DNA of 43,667 nucleotides from Bacteroidales bacterium (GTDB taxonomy: Bacteria; Bacteroidota; Bacteroidia; Bacteroidales; TTA-H9), in assembly GCA_028689615.1 (NCBI GenBank), contig JAQVCV010000037.1:1-43667 (forward strand), given 5' to 3'. Positions 8,260 through 17,125 of this stretch are shown here, piece by piece (position 1 is the first letter of the stretch; every line of letters starts with the position of its first letter). The notes under the pieces were generated by a model. That model made no database searches. It worked only from the letters and a program-made list of their open reading frames with translations, and was not told the origin of the DNA. The position numbers and the translations under genes were made by a program.

Positions 8260-9003
8260 TTAATCTTCCATCATCTCCTCAGTCAGTTCCATATTGTGAT
8301 AAACGTTCTGAACATCGTCGTCGTCTTCAAACAAATCGATCACTTTGAGTACCTTTTTCCCAGTATCAGCATCGGCTTCCATGGTCGTAACAGGGATGCG
8401 CTGAAGTTGAGCGTTTTCTGTCTCAATGCTCAGCGATTCAAGTTTTTTCATGATGCTACCGAAATCCTCCATTGCCGACGAAACAGTAACCATGTTGTTT
8501 TCAGTATCCACTTCAATATCTTCGGCTCCGGCGTCAATAATTTCGAGTTCGAAGGTATCCATATCGGTCACGTTGGCCAGGGGGATGTTGAAAATGCCTT
8601 TGCGTTCAAACACGTGAGCCAGGGAGCCGTTGGTTCCAAGCGAGCCTCCATATTTGTTGAAGATAGCCCTGACGTTAGCCACGGTGCGCTGTACATTATC
8701 GGTGGTGCACTCCAGGAATACGGCGATGCCATGAACATACCCCTCGTAGGTTACTTCGCTGAAGCTGGCGCCATCTTTATCAGATCCTTTGCCAATGGCA
8801 CGTTGAATGTTGTCTTTGGGCATACTGGCACCGCGGGCATTGGAGATGGCAAGCCTCAACCTCGGATTTCCATCGGGATCGGCGCCGCCTTCCCTTACGG
8901 CAATGGTTATTTCTTTAATAATTTTCGAGAAAATTTTGGAGCGTTTGGCATCGAGTGCCCCCTTTTTGCGCTTGATAGTTGACCACTTATTATGACCTGA
9001 CAT
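8260..9003 (-). CDS. yebC: YebC/PmpR-family regulator (TACO1-like)
   Basis: A 247-residue protein with the family's hallmark opening, MSGHNKWSTIKRKKGALDAK, then RSKIFSKIIKEI, GGADPDGNPRLRLAI and MPKDNIQRAI. The family was described as DNA-binding transcriptional regulators and, for TACO1 and more recently bacterial YebC, as factors that help ribosomes translate difficult stretches such as polyproline. Length and order are normal (family about 240-250 residues), with an acidic C-terminus (FEDDDDVQNVYHNM). A full Bacteroidota promoter lies upstream at 9045-9075. Confidence 0.97.
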   Translation of the reverse strand: MSGHNKWSTIKRKKGALDAKRSKIFSKIIKEITIAVREGGADPDGNPRLRLAISNARGASMPKDNIQRAIGKGSDKDGASFSEVTYEGYVHGIAVFLECTTDNVQRTVANVRAIFNKYGGSLGTNGSLAHVFERKGIFNIPLANVTDMDTFELEIIDAGAEDIEVDTENNMVTVSSAMEDFGSIMKKLESLSIETENAQLQRIPVTTMEADADTGKKVLKVIDLFEDDDDVQNVYHNMELTEEMMED

Positions 9004-9044
9004 ATTGTATGATTTTTACTAAGTTCTTCGACAAAATTAATGGG

Positions 9045-9075
9045 CAAAGATATAAAAACAGGTTAAAAGATCAAA
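9045..9075 (-). promoter_or_regulatory. Bacteroidota promoter of yebC (TTTG-N19-TATCTTTG)
   Basis: On the minus strand TTTG (9072-9075) is separated by 19 bases from TATCTTTG (9045-9052), matching both boxes and spacing of the Bacteroidota primary promoter. A second possible -7 box, TAATTTTG, lies at 9032-9039. The leader to the ATG at 9003 would be about 40 bases. Confidence 0.75.
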
Positions 9076-9106
9076 ACAGGTTGATTGCTATTGTTTTTAT
9101 AACGAA

Positions 9107-9140
9107 GCGGCGTGATGCTCAAAAGTGAGCAACACGCCGC
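9107..9140 (-). terminator. Hairpin downstream of the DUF2807 barrel gene
   Basis: GCGGCGTG (9107-9114) pairs with CACGCCGC (9133-9140), with a further GCTC/GAGC pairing inside around an AAAA loop. The following bases on the minus strand are only moderately T-rich. It lies between the DUF2807 gene and the yebC promoter. Confidence 0.6.
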
Positions 9141-9163
9141 CAAGGATTTCAGAGTAAAGGTGG

Positions 9164-10822
9164 TTACCAACCTATGAGTTTGATACCAACCGAGAAAGGA
9201 TAGAGTTCGGGACCTTGATTTGTGCGGAAAAGGGTTGTGATTCCGTAAGTTCCAAACAGGTTGATGTAGCCCCATCCGATTCTCACCATGGCATCGGCTT
9301 TGAATGGATTCAGGTGAAAAGGCTCGTATTGTTTGTAAGTCTCTTCAAGTGGAGTCTTCTGATCGGTTATCACGGGTTGCATAGTTTCAGGGTCGAGCAA
9401 TTCGTATGCGGTATTGGTCTGGTTGTAGATCAGCTTGGTGTGCGATCCGAGTCTTACCCCCACCAACACACCGGCTGAGATATGGAACTGACTGAGCTTG
9501 CGATCGGCCTGATTCTGGTACTCGAACAGAATGGGAAGGGTGAGATACGAAACAGTGAGTTTGCTTTTATCGAGGGTAACGCCCTTGTAAATATAGCCTT
9601 TCAGTTCGGAGGAATCGGGGATGAGGCGAACGTTTTTCTCGAAGCGGTAGTTGTGCCATTCGATGCCCAATCCTGTCACCAGACCGAGGGTTCCGGAGGG
9701 GTTGAGCTGGATGTTTTGTTCGTAGATATTCAAATGAACCCCCACCGACTTGGGCATATCCAAATCGAGGTAGCTGTCGGCTTTGCTGAAGTTCATATTC
9801 ATATCCTTGTTAACATATCCATTGAAGCTCAAATCAAAGCCACCCCAATGCCCTTCAAAATGGTTGTTGCGGTTGTTCCTGCGCCATTTCACGTTGCCGT
9901 CTTCGTCAACAATCAGGCGGTGGCGACCCATTTGAACCTCGGTAGTTCCGCGCCTGTCGTTCACCCCAACTTTCAAACCGCCAAGATTCACGCTCACGGT
10001 ATCGTTGTCGTCGTCAACCACAACCAGATGCCCCATTCTTACATCTTTGTGAACGGTTTTTCCCTTGCGGATCAGTGTTTCAGGGTTGTTTTTAAACTTC
10101 ACGCTTCCGGCGCCACTGGTCTCCACCGAAACGGTTCCTGTTCCGCTCAGGCGGGCATCGGCGGCTCCTGATATTTCTGCCTCGGTATTGCCTGTTTCCA
10201 GGTCGTAGGCTTTGAGCGAGGCAGCACCGCTAACCTCGGTTACCAGGGTAGCCACTTTACCAAACAGAGCCACATCGGCGGCACCGCTGATGTCGGCTTC
10301 CATCTCGTTAACATCGAGGGTAAGGGTAACGTTGGCAGCGCCATGTGCTGTAAGGGAAAACTCGCCGGTTGCCAGTTTTTGTCCTTCAGCCATCTTCACT
10401 GTGGAGGCTCCTCCGGAGTTGAGAGAACTCAACGACGGAACCCTGATGTAAATGTTCATTTTTGAAGGGTTGCGCAGGCTTCCAAGTGTACTGATGTACA
10501 GCACATCTCCTTTCACCTCTGTACCGATTTTTTCCTGCAACTCTTCATCGGTCTCCACTTTCACTTCAACAGGTTCGCCAATGGTTAAGATTACATTGAA
10601 AGCGCCACCCACGTCTATTCCGCTGAAACTGCCGGTTTGGCGTACCTGTAGGGTAACGTCGTCGCCGGCAACGTCGGCGGTATAGTTGTTATGGTCAAGG
10701 ATGGCAGAAAGTTTTGAAGTGTTTTCGCCCAGAGAAGCAACATCTTGTGCTGATGTGCTCAGTATGCTCATCGCTACCAGCGAGACCACACCGACAATTC
10801 GTAAATAATGATTCGTTTTCAT
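9164..10822 (-). CDS. DUF2807 (GIN-domain) adhesin-like head fused to outer-membrane beta-barrel
   Basis: A 552-residue protein with a signal peptide ending in TSAQ. Residues about 60-250 match DUF2807, a repetitive beta-rich head found in Bacteroidota surface proteins: FSGIDVGGAFNVILTIG, DVLYISTLGS, then repeats of the type SGAADVALFG, SGAASLKAYD, SGAADARLSG and SGAGSVKFKN. A basic linker (HRLIVDEDGNVKWRRNNRNN) leads to a C-terminal barrel of alternating hydrophobic strands (SVGVHLNIYEQNIQL, GLVTGLGIEWHNYRF, FHISAGVLVGVRLG, INLFGTYGITTLF, PFSVGIKLIGW). It is expected in the outer membrane. It sits directly downstream of an ECF sigma/anti-sigma pair on the same strand and is a likely target of that pair. 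Confidence 0.85.
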   Translation of the reverse strand: MKTNHYLRIVGVVSLVAMSILSTSAQDVASLGENTSKLSAILDHNNYTADVAGDDVTLQVRQTGSFSGIDVGGAFNVILTIGEPVEVKVETDEELQEKIGTEVKGDVLYISTLGSLRNPSKMNIYIRVPSLSSLNSGGASTVKMAEGQKLATGEFSLTAHGAANVTLTLDVNEMEADISGAADVALFGKVATLVTEVSGAASLKAYDLETGNTEAEISGAADARLSGTGTVSVETSGAGSVKFKNNPETLIRKGKTVHKDVRMGHLVVVDDDNDTVSVNLGGLKVGVNDRRGTTEVQMGRHRLIVDEDGNVKWRRNNRNNHFEGHWGGFDLSFNGYVNKDMNMNFSKADSYLDLDMPKSVGVHLNIYEQNIQLNPSGTLGLVTGLGIEWHNYRFEKNVRLIPDSSELKGYIYKGVTLDKSKLTVSYLTLPILFEYQNQADRKLSQFHISAGVLVGVRLGSHTKLIYNQTNTAYELLDPETMQPVITDQKTPLEETYKQYEPFHLNPFKADAMVRIGWGYINLFGTYGITTLFRTNQGPELYPFSVGIKLIGW

Positions 10823-10917
10823 AATCCAGTAATGATTAAAGATTCATTCAATTTTCCGTCTGACGGATGCTTTTCTTGTTTTGTTACAGGGGATGTAAAA
10901 AAGTGTTAACGCGGGTG

Positions 10918-11967
10918 CTATTTGCTGCTGTGAGCCACCCTGACCGACTCACCACCGATGGCGAAATCGGTAACTTTACCCTCTTCGTCGCATGATTTGT
11001 TGAATTCGATATCGGAGTTGGTAAGAAAGTTAAACCCTTTAACGCCCAGCCTGGCAATAGTCCACAGGTCAAACCTGTTTTTGCGTGCCTGGGCAACAGC
11101 GTCGCCATAAATGGTTTGCGCACCTTGCTCTTCAACCTCTTGCTGGAACCTCAACTGGTCGCGCAGGCGAATATCGGCATACAGGCAGGTATAGAAGCGC
11201 GACCCTTCTTCCATTTCCCGGTGGGCTATAGAAGCACTAACGCTGCTTGCTTCCAAAGGCTTAAGAGAGGTTACTACCAACATGGGTTCACGGTGGGGCA
11301 AACGGGCGGTCTCCTGATGGGCAATTGCAACAGGGCTTTCTTGTGGAAATACTACATTGCTGGCATGGGCAGCAGGCTTTGAATCTGGCTCGCCGGGTTG
11401 GTTTATCAAAGGTTGCGGCTTGGTGGCTGCCAGTTCCTGAGGGTTTTCGACCTGAAGCTGATGGCCCGATGGTGTGCCGAGCAGCAAAAGAGCAACGGCT
11501 GCAGCGGCAGCGGCAGGAACGGTCCACCTCACAAACAGAGGAATGGTGCGTTGACGACGCAGCGAAACTTTATGGGGGAATGTGATGTATTCGGGTTTCA
11601 ACTTCAGTTGCTCGTAAAGGTTGAATTCTGATGACAACGCCGGGTTTAGTGCAACAAAGCGATAAAGGCTGACCTTGCCGTTTTGGTCGAGGTCGCCTTC
11701 GTGGTAAGCGGCAAAAGCTTCGTCGTAGTTGGAGGCATCGAAACCAGCAACCGAAACCACAGCATCGGCGGGTTGCCTCAGGTAGGCAAACCCTTTTTCG
11801 CAGCTGGTGTGGCAAGGCTCCAACACAGGCAAATGGTTGTCGGAAGCAACGTCCAGTTCGGGATGTTCGGCAAGGAAGCGCGTCAGCAGGGCTGTCTGCG
11901 TTTCGTTGAGCCGACCCTCAAGATGGTCGAGCAACCAGGCTTCGTAGTTATCAATCGTGATTTTCAT
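10918..11967 (-). CDS. Probable membrane-anchored anti-sigma factor
   Basis: A 349-residue single-pass membrane protein. The N-terminal 40 residues (NYEAWLLDHLEGRLNETQTALLTRFLAEHPEL in outline, key residues LLDHLEG and HPEL) match the opening helices of Bacteroidota anti-sigma proteins that lack the zinc motif. One membrane segment lies at about residues 143-164 (alanine-rich, VPAAAAAAVALLLLGTP). The outer part is proline- and alanine-rich, then a globular end. It lies 21 bases after the ECF sigma gene, the usual sigma/anti-sigma order, and should hold the sigma factor at the inner membrane until a surface signal arrives. The assignment is from topology and context more than from a conserved motif. 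Confidence 0.75.
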   Translation of the reverse strand: MKITIDNYEAWLLDHLEGRLNETQTALLTRFLAEHPELDVASDNHLPVLEPCHTSCEKGFAYLRQPADAVVSVAGFDASNYDEAFAAYHEGDLDQNGKVSLYRFVALNPALSSEFNLYEQLKLKPEYITFPHKVSLRRQRTIPLFVRWTVPAAAAAAVALLLLGTPSGHQLQVENPQELAATKPQPLINQPGEPDSKPAAHASNVVFPQESPVAIAHQETARLPHREPMLVVTSLKPLEASSVSASIAHREMEEGSRFYTCLYADIRLRDQLRFQQEVEEQGAQTIYGDAVAQARKNRFDLWTIARLGVKGFNFLTNSDIEFNKSCDEEGKVTDFAIGGESVRVAHSSK

Positions 11968-11988
11968 TTCAGCTTCAGTTTAATTCCT

Positions 11989-12474
11989 TTACACCAGATT
12001 TTCCATGCTTACTATATATTTTTTCAGAGCCACGCGACCGCGGTAGATATACACTTTAACCTGCGATTCGTTGAGCCCGCATATCTGGCCGATCTCGTCG
12101 TAGGAGTACCCCTCGTAATCGCGAAGCATGATCACCGATCGTTGCACCTCGGGCAACCGCAACAGGGCGTCGTTGAGCACCTGCTTCAGGTCGCTGTAGT
12201 GGCGTGTGGTGTAGTGGTGGTTCTCGTGAACCTCCTCCATACCGGTCTGACGGCCATCCTTTCTGATGGTATCAATCATGATGTGGTAGGCTGAGGTAAA
12301 GAGATACGACTTGGCCTTGCGCCCGTCGATATCGCCTGCCTTTTCCCACATCCGGGTGAAGGCCTCCTGCACCACGTCGCGCGATTTCTCCTCGTCGCGA
12401 AGGTTTTTCACGATGAACCGATAAACGGCATCGGCGTGCTGATCCACGCAAGCATTGTATTCTTTTACAGTCAT
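11989..12474 (-). CDS. RNA polymerase ECF-type sigma factor
   Basis: A 161-residue sigma-70 family protein with the two ECF regions only. Region 2 covers about residues 10-75: HADAVYRFIVKNLRDEEKSRDVVQEAF (key DVVQEAF), MWEKAGDID and KSYLFTSAYHIMID. Region 4 covers about 105-155: LPEVQRSVIMLRDYEG, YSYDEIGQICGL and the recognition helix SQVKVYIYRGRVALKKY. It would direct polymerase to a small regulon; the adjacent membrane anti-sigma and DUF2807 barrel genes are the obvious partner and candidate target. Confidence 0.95.
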   Translation of the reverse strand: MTVKEYNACVDQHADAVYRFIVKNLRDEEKSRDVVQEAFTRMWEKAGDIDGRKAKSYLFTSAYHIMIDTIRKDGRQTGMEEVHENHHYTTRHYSDLKQVLNDALLRLPEVQRSVIMLRDYEGYSYDEIGQICGLNESQVKVYIYRGRVALKKYIVSMENLV

Positions 12475-12702
12475 TACTGCAATTTCAACTGGTCTTTCTT
12501 CGGGGGTATGACGGCATGGCCGAAGGTTTTGTTACAAAGGGGTTAAAGTTATTTAAAAAAGGCGTTCTGGCAATTCTTCCCTATTGAGTCGGTCAGGTTT
12601 CCAACAAAAAAATTTTTGTGGCGATCACTTCTTTCCATATACCAACAACTCTATTACCCGGCTTAGCCCGGCTTGGTTGTCACAAGACCCGAAACAACGA
12701 AA

Positions 12703-12736
12703 AAAATGCCGCTGCACAGGCTTGCAGCGGCATTTT
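12703..12736 (-). terminator. Rho-independent terminator of lepA
   Basis: AAAATGCCGCTGCA (12703-12716) pairs perfectly over 14 bases with 12723-12736 around a six-base loop. On the minus strand it is followed by a T run, 22 bases beyond the lepA stop. Confidence 0.9.
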
Positions 12737-12757
12737 CCACCGAACTAAAAGCATTGA

Positions 12758-14545
12758 TCAATCGAGTTTCAGCACAGCCAGGAACGCGCTTTGCGGAACC
12801 TCTACGTTACCGATCTGGCGCATCCGTTTCTTTCCCTTCTTCTGTTTCTCGAGCAGTTTGCGCTTACGGGTTATATCGCCACCGTAACACTTGGCTGTTA
12901 CATCTTTTCGAACGGCTTTGATGGTTTCGCGGGCTATGATTTTTGCACCAATAGCAGCCTGAATGGCAATGTCGAATTGCTGACGGGGGATCAATTCCTT
13001 GAGTTTTTCGCACATCTTGCGACCGAAGTTGTAGGAATTGTCGCGATGTAGCAGGGTGCTGAGAGCATCCACCGAATCGCCGTTGAGCAGGATGTCGAGT
13101 TTTACCAGTTTGGCCTCTATGTATCCGGTGATGTGGTAATCGAACGAGGCATAACCTTTGGAGATCGACTTAAGTTTGTCGTAGAAATCGAAAACAATCT
13201 CTCCCAGCGGCAGCTCGAAGATGATCTCGATGCGGTCGGTGGTGAGGTACGTTTGATTTTTAAGGGTTCCTCGTTTGTCGATGCAAAGTTTCATGATGGC
13301 TCCCACATACTCGGCCTTGGTGATGATGTTGGCAGTGATGTAGGGCTCTTCGATGTAGTCGATAAGGGTCTCTTCGGGGAGCCCCGATGGGTTGTGCACG
13401 TCATACACATCGCCGGCGGTGGTGTGCACCTTGTAACTCACGTTGGGAACGGTGGTGATCACATCCATGTCGAACTCACGATCGAGGCGCTCCTGGATAA
13501 TTTCCATATGGAGAAGCCCGAGGAAGCCGCAACGGAATCCGAAACCAAGAGCTGCCGACGATTCAGGCTCAAACACCAGCGAGGCGTCGTTGAGTTGGAG
13601 CTTTTCGATGGAGGCACGCAACTCTTCATAGTCGTCGGCGTCAACAGGGTAAATACCTGCAAACACCATGGGTTTCACGTTTTCAAATCCTTCGATGGCT
13701 TTCTGGCAAGGGTTTTCAACGTGGGTGATGGTATCGCCCACCTTCACCTCGCGCGAGGTTTTGATGCCCGATATGATGTAACCAACGTCGCCGGCGCGCA
13801 GTTCGTTTCTTTTTTCGCGCTCGAGTTTCAGGATGCCGATTTCGTCGGCATAATACTCTTTTCCGGTGGCCACAAACTTCACGAAATCGCCAGAATTGAT
13901 GGTTCCATTGTAAATTCGGAAATAAGCAATGATTCCACGGAAGGAGTTGAACACCGAGTCGAAGATAAGTGCCTGAAGCGGGGCTTGGGCGTCGCCTTTG
14001 GGTGCGGGGATGCGTTTCACGATGTTTTCGAGCAAATCGTCAACGCCATAACCTGTTTTGGCACTCACGTGCAGAATATCATCGTAATCGCAGCCAATCA
14101 GATCGACAATCTGATCAGAAACCTCCTCTATCATGGCATTGTCCATATCAATTTTGTTGAGCACGGGAATGATCTCCAGATCGTGTTCAAGAGCCAGGTA
14201 AAGGTTTGAAATGGTTTGAGCCTGAATGCCCTGTGTGGCATCAACAACCAGCAAAGCCCCTTCGCAAGCTGCAATGGATCGCGAAACTTCGTAGGAGAAG
14301 TCAACGTGACCCGGTGTGTCAATCAGGTTCAGTATATAGCTTTCGCCATCAAGCTCATAAGCCATCTGAATCGCGTGGCTTTTGATGGTGATACCCCTTT
14401 CGCGTTCCAGATCCATATCGTCGAGCACCTGTGCCTGGGCATCGCGCTCCGAAACGGTGTTGGTAAGTTGTAAAAGCCTGTCGGCCAATGTACTTTTGCC
14501 ATGATCGATGTGGGCAATGATGCAGAAATTCCGGATATGTTTCAT
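12758..14545 (-). CDS. lepA: Elongation factor 4 (LepA), ribosome-associated GTPase
   Basis: A 595-residue GTPase, the normal LepA length. P-loop AHIDHGKST at residues 11-19, [10 protein letters not shown] (switch I), DTPGHVDF (G3) and NKIDM (G4) are all present. The LepA-specific C-terminal domain is intact: [19 protein letters not shown] and GKKRMRQIG. LepA binds the ribosome and affects translocation and ribosome assembly. I chose ATG 14545 ([12 protein letters not shown]), the family start; an upstream in-frame codon would add 18 residues across the promoter. The -7 box ends only six bases before this ATG, so the messenger is probably leaderless or nearly so. Confidence 0.98.
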   Translation of the reverse strand: MKHIRNFCIIAHIDHGKSTLADRLLQLTNTVSERDAQAQVLDDMDLERERGITIKSHAIQMAYELDGESYILNLIDTPGHVDFSYEVSRSIAACEGALLVVDATQGIQAQTISNLYLALEHDLEIIPVLNKIDMDNAMIEEVSDQIVDLIGCDYDDILHVSAKTGYGVDDLLENIVKRIPAPKGDAQAPLQALIFDSVFNSFRGIIAYFRIYNGTINSGDFVKFVATGKEYYADEIGILKLEREKRNELRAGDVGYIISGIKTSREVKVGDTITHVENPCQKAIEGFENVKPMVFAGIYPVDADDYEELRASIEKLQLNDASLVFEPESSAALGFGFRCGFLGLLHMEIIQERLDREFDMDVITTVPNVSYKVHTTAGDVYDVHNPSGLPEETLIDYIEEPYITANIITKAEYVGAIMKLCIDKRGTLKNQTYLTTDRIEIIFELPLGEIVFDFYDKLKSISKGYASFDYHITGYIEAKLVKLDILLNGDSVDALSTLLHRDNSYNFGRKMCEKLKELIPRQQFDIAIQAAIGAKIIARETIKAVRKDVTAKCYGGDITRKRKLLEKQKKGKKRMRQIGNVEVPQSAFLAVLKLD

Positions 14546-14551
14546 AGGCCG

Positions 14552-14581
14552 CAAAGATAGTGATTTTAGCAACGGCGTCAA
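14552..14581 (-). promoter_or_regulatory. Promoter of lepA (TTG-N19-TATCTTTG)
   Basis: On the minus strand TTG (14579-14581) is followed after 19 bases by TATCTTTG (14552-14559). With a start point about four bases past the box, transcription would begin two or three bases before the lepA ATG. Confidence 0.7.
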
Positions 14582-14678
14582 CGGGTAGAACGTGTTCAAT
14601 TTGCAAGCCGTAACGAGCTATGAAACTGCAACGCGGCCAAGCAAACAAAAGGCAGCCGGAGCCGATAAGTCAGCATGG

Positions 14679-14708
14679 TTTGGGTTGAACAGGAACTGCG
14701 TATCTTTG
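14679..14708 (+). promoter_or_regulatory. Promoter of the CCA-adding-type gene (TTTG-N18-TATCTTTG)
   Basis: TTTG (14679-14682), 18 bases, TATCTTTG (14701-14708). The ATG of the gene is at 14713, only four bases after the box, which predicts a leaderless messenger. Confidence 0.7.
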
Positions 14709-14712
14709 CACC

Positions 14713-16167
14713 ATGGAAAATTTCAAGAGCAGTGTGTCGGATCCACTTTTCAGAATTATTGGTTCTGAAGCCGCGGCCATGAACACGGGAGCATGGGTCA
14801 TTGGTGGCTACGTGCGCGACCTGGTACTGCAACGTACATCCAAAGATATTGACGTGGTGGTGATTGGCGACGGCATCGAATTGGCCTCGCGGGTGGCGGC
14901 CCGTCTGGGTCCTGCTGTCAACGTGAGCGTGTTTAAAACCTTTGGCACCGCCATGATTCACACCCCTGAGGGGTTGGAGATAGAATTCGTGGGAGCGCGT
15001 CGCGAATCGTATCACCCCGACAGCCGCAAACCCGAAGTAGAACCCGGGACTCTTGAAGACGACCAAAACCGGCGCGACTTCACCATCAACGCCTTGGCCA
15101 TCAGCCTCAACAAAACCGATTTCGGCACCCTTCTCGATCCGTTCGACGGCCTTGCCGACATGGAAGTGAAGATACTCCGCACCCCGCTCGACCCCGACAT
15201 CACCTTTTCCGACGACCCGTTGCGGATGATGCGGGCTGTAAGATTTGCCGCGCAACTCGCCTTCCACATCCATCCCGATACCTTAGACGCCATTCAACGC
15301 AACGCAGAGAGGATCAAAATCATCAGCAAAGAACGTGTAGCAGACGAGTTCAACAAAATCCTCCTTTCTCCCCGCCCCTCCATCGGCATCGAATTGATGG
15401 AAAAGAGCGGCCTTCTGCAATTGGTGATGCCCGAATTTGTTGCCCTCAAAGGAGCCGAGTACGTTGACGGACGCGGCCATAAAGACAACTACCGTCACAC
15501 CCTTGAGGTGCTCGACAAAACAGCCGAAGCCACAACAAACCTCTGGCTGAGGTGGGCTGCCTTGCTGCACGACATAGCAAAGCCAGTCACAAAAAAATAC
15601 GATGCCAAAGTCGGGTGGACCTTTCACGGACACGAAGTGGTGGGAGCCCGCATGACAGGTCAGATTTTCAAGAGGCTCAAACTCCCCCTCAACGAAAAAA
15701 TGAAATATGTTGAAAAATTGGTGGCCCTTCACCTCCGCCCTATTGCCCTGGTGGAAGACGGGGTAACCGATTCGGCCATCCGAAGACTCCTTTTTGATGC
15801 CGGCGATGAAATTGACGACCTGATGACACTTTGCGCCGCAGATATTACTTCGCGCAACCCCAACAAATTGAAGCGCTACCGCGAAAACTTCGTCAAAATA
15901 AAACAACGGTTGGTTGAAGTTGAAGAGAGCGACAAGCTGCGCAACTGGCAGCCACCCGTGTCGGGGCAACTCGTCATGGACACCTTCGGGCTGAAACCCT
16001 GCAAGCAGGTGGGCGACATCAAAAATGCCATTCGCGACGCCATACTCGATTGCAGAATTGGAAACACCTATGCCGAGGCTGTGGAGCTGATGCTGAACGA
16101 AGGGGCGAAACTTGGGTTAACCGTGGTGACAGTACCGCCTGAACCTTCAGAAAACCCGTCAGAATGA
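14713..16167 (+). CDS. cca: tRNA nucleotidyltransferase (CCA-adding type) with HD domain
   Basis: A 484-residue class II nucleotidyltransferase. The catalytic head reads IGGYVRDLVL followed by the metal-binding DIDVVV (Asp-x-Asp), then RRDFTINALAISL and DPLRMMRAVRFAAQLAF, the conserved tRNA-nucleotidyltransferase blocks. A C-terminal HD domain follows (HTLEVLDKTAE, WAALLHDIAKPVTKK, with HGHEVVGA). It adds or repairs the 3' CCA of tRNAs; the two valine tRNA genes in this window are followed by CCA in the DNA, so repair may be the main role there. A closely related poly(A) polymerase cannot be wholly excluded. Transcribed divergently from lepA. Confidence 0.93.
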   Translation: MENFKSSVSDPLFRIIGSEAAAMNTGAWVIGGYVRDLVLQRTSKDIDVVVIGDGIELASRVAARLGPAVNVSVFKTFGTAMIHTPEGLEIEFVGARRESYHPDSRKPEVEPGTLEDDQNRRDFTINALAISLNKTDFGTLLDPFDGLADMEVKILRTPLDPDITFSDDPLRMMRAVRFAAQLAFHIHPDTLDAIQRNAERIKIISKERVADEFNKILLSPRPSIGIELMEKSGLLQLVMPEFVALKGAEYVDGRGHKDNYRHTLEVLDKTAEATTNLWLRWAALLHDIAKPVTKKYDAKVGWTFHGHEVVGARMTGQIFKRLKLPLNEKMKYVEKLVALHLRPIALVEDGVTDSAIRRLLFDAGDEIDDLMTLCAADITSRNPNKLKRYRENFVKIKQRLVEVEESDKLRNWQPPVSGQLVMDTFGLKPCKQVGDIKNAIRDAILDCRIGNTYAEAVELMLNEGAKLGLTVVTVPPEPSENPSE

Positions 16168-16194
16168 TGCGGCCAAACCCTTTATCATAAGGTT

Positions 16195-17115
16195 TCAGAG
16201 CATTGGAGACTCATAAACCTCCGGATTTTTCCGGTTTTTCCATGCCCATTTTATGGCCCTGAAATAGGCAGATGCCATGGGCATTCCGCCATTTCTGTAA
16301 TAGGAAATCAAATTTTTGGGAACAGCAATCAAAACCTGATACAATACCGGAACAACCAGCCGAACTCCGCTTGTTGTCCGAAGCAGATAGATCAACCTGC
16401 CCCGGTTTAGATAATAAACCTTGTCAAGCGGTTTTTTACCAGTACTTAACGACTCTTTATGAAAGACTACTGATTGCGGGACAACCCAAATCGTGTATCC
16501 GGCCCTGACAATTCGGCGGCACCAGTCAGCCTCCTCATAATAAAGAAAATACGCGTACGACATCATTCCAACACTCCTGATTACCTCCATCGGAATCAAC
16601 ATGGCTGCTCCGTGTCCAAATGCTGTTTCAGATACCTCGTCGTATTGCCCTTCGTCAATTTGACCGTATCCCAGTGTACGGTTCCTGAAGGTAAAAAGGT
16701 TGATAGGCGTTGCTCCGGCATACTGGATTTTTTCAGGAGAGAAATAAAGACGAATCTTGGGACTAACCACCCCTGCCCTTGGGTTGCTTTCCATGAATTG
16801 AACCAACGGCTCCAAAAATCCGGGGGAAACAACCGCATCGTTGTTCAACAACAAAACATACCGGCCTCTGGCACGCATGATACCATAATTTGTTCCTCCT
16901 GCAAAACCATAATTCACAGGACTTTGAACCAATATTGCCCTTGGATATTTTGCCTTGATTTCCTGAATGTGCCCTCTCGACGAATCGTTGTCAACCACAA
17001 TAACTTCAATATTGGTGTAAGTGATTTCGGCCAGAGATTCCAACATTTCGCAGGTGGACTCTGTTTCGTTGAAGTTGACCGTAACTATCGAAACAAGGGG
17101 TTGTTTGCTTTCCAT
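16195..17115 (-). CDS. Family 2 glycosyltransferase (rhamnosyltransferase-like)
   Basis: A 306-residue GT2 enzyme. The GT-A fold is shown by LVSIVTVNFNE, IEVIVVDNDSS, VNYGFAGGTNYGI and LLLNNDAVVSPGFL, where NND replaces the usual Asp-x-Asp metal site; ED-like acceptor residues lie in YFLYYEEADWCRR. This resembles WbbL-type rhamnosyltransferases that extend O-antigen or capsule chains. The last 60 residues contain an amphipathic, partly hydrophobic segment that could touch the membrane. It lies 10 bases after a paralogous gene at 17126, with the same motif order and similar ends, so the two form a duplicated pair in one transcript. The sugar and acceptor are not predictable. Confidence 0.92.
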   Translation of the reverse strand: MESKQPLVSIVTVNFNETESTCEMLESLAEITYTNIEVIVVDNDSSRGHIQEIKAKYPRAILVQSPVNYGFAGGTNYGIMRARGRYVLLLNNDAVVSPGFLEPLVQFMESNPRAGVVSPKIRLYFSPEKIQYAGATPINLFTFRNRTLGYGQIDEGQYDEVSETAFGHGAAMLIPMEVIRSVGMMSYAYFLYYEEADWCRRIVRAGYTIWVVPQSVVFHKESLSTGKKPLDKVYYLNRGRLIYLLRTTSGVRLVVPVLYQVLIAVPKNLISYYRNGGMPMASAYFRAIKWAWKNRKNPEVYESPML

Positions 17116-17125
17116 CGGGTTGCAA

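Noticed and set aside
13133-14209. 358-codon plus-strand frame opposite lepA
   Set aside because: It lies wholly inside the well-supported lepA gene and is His/Val-rich as expected for an antisense shadow.
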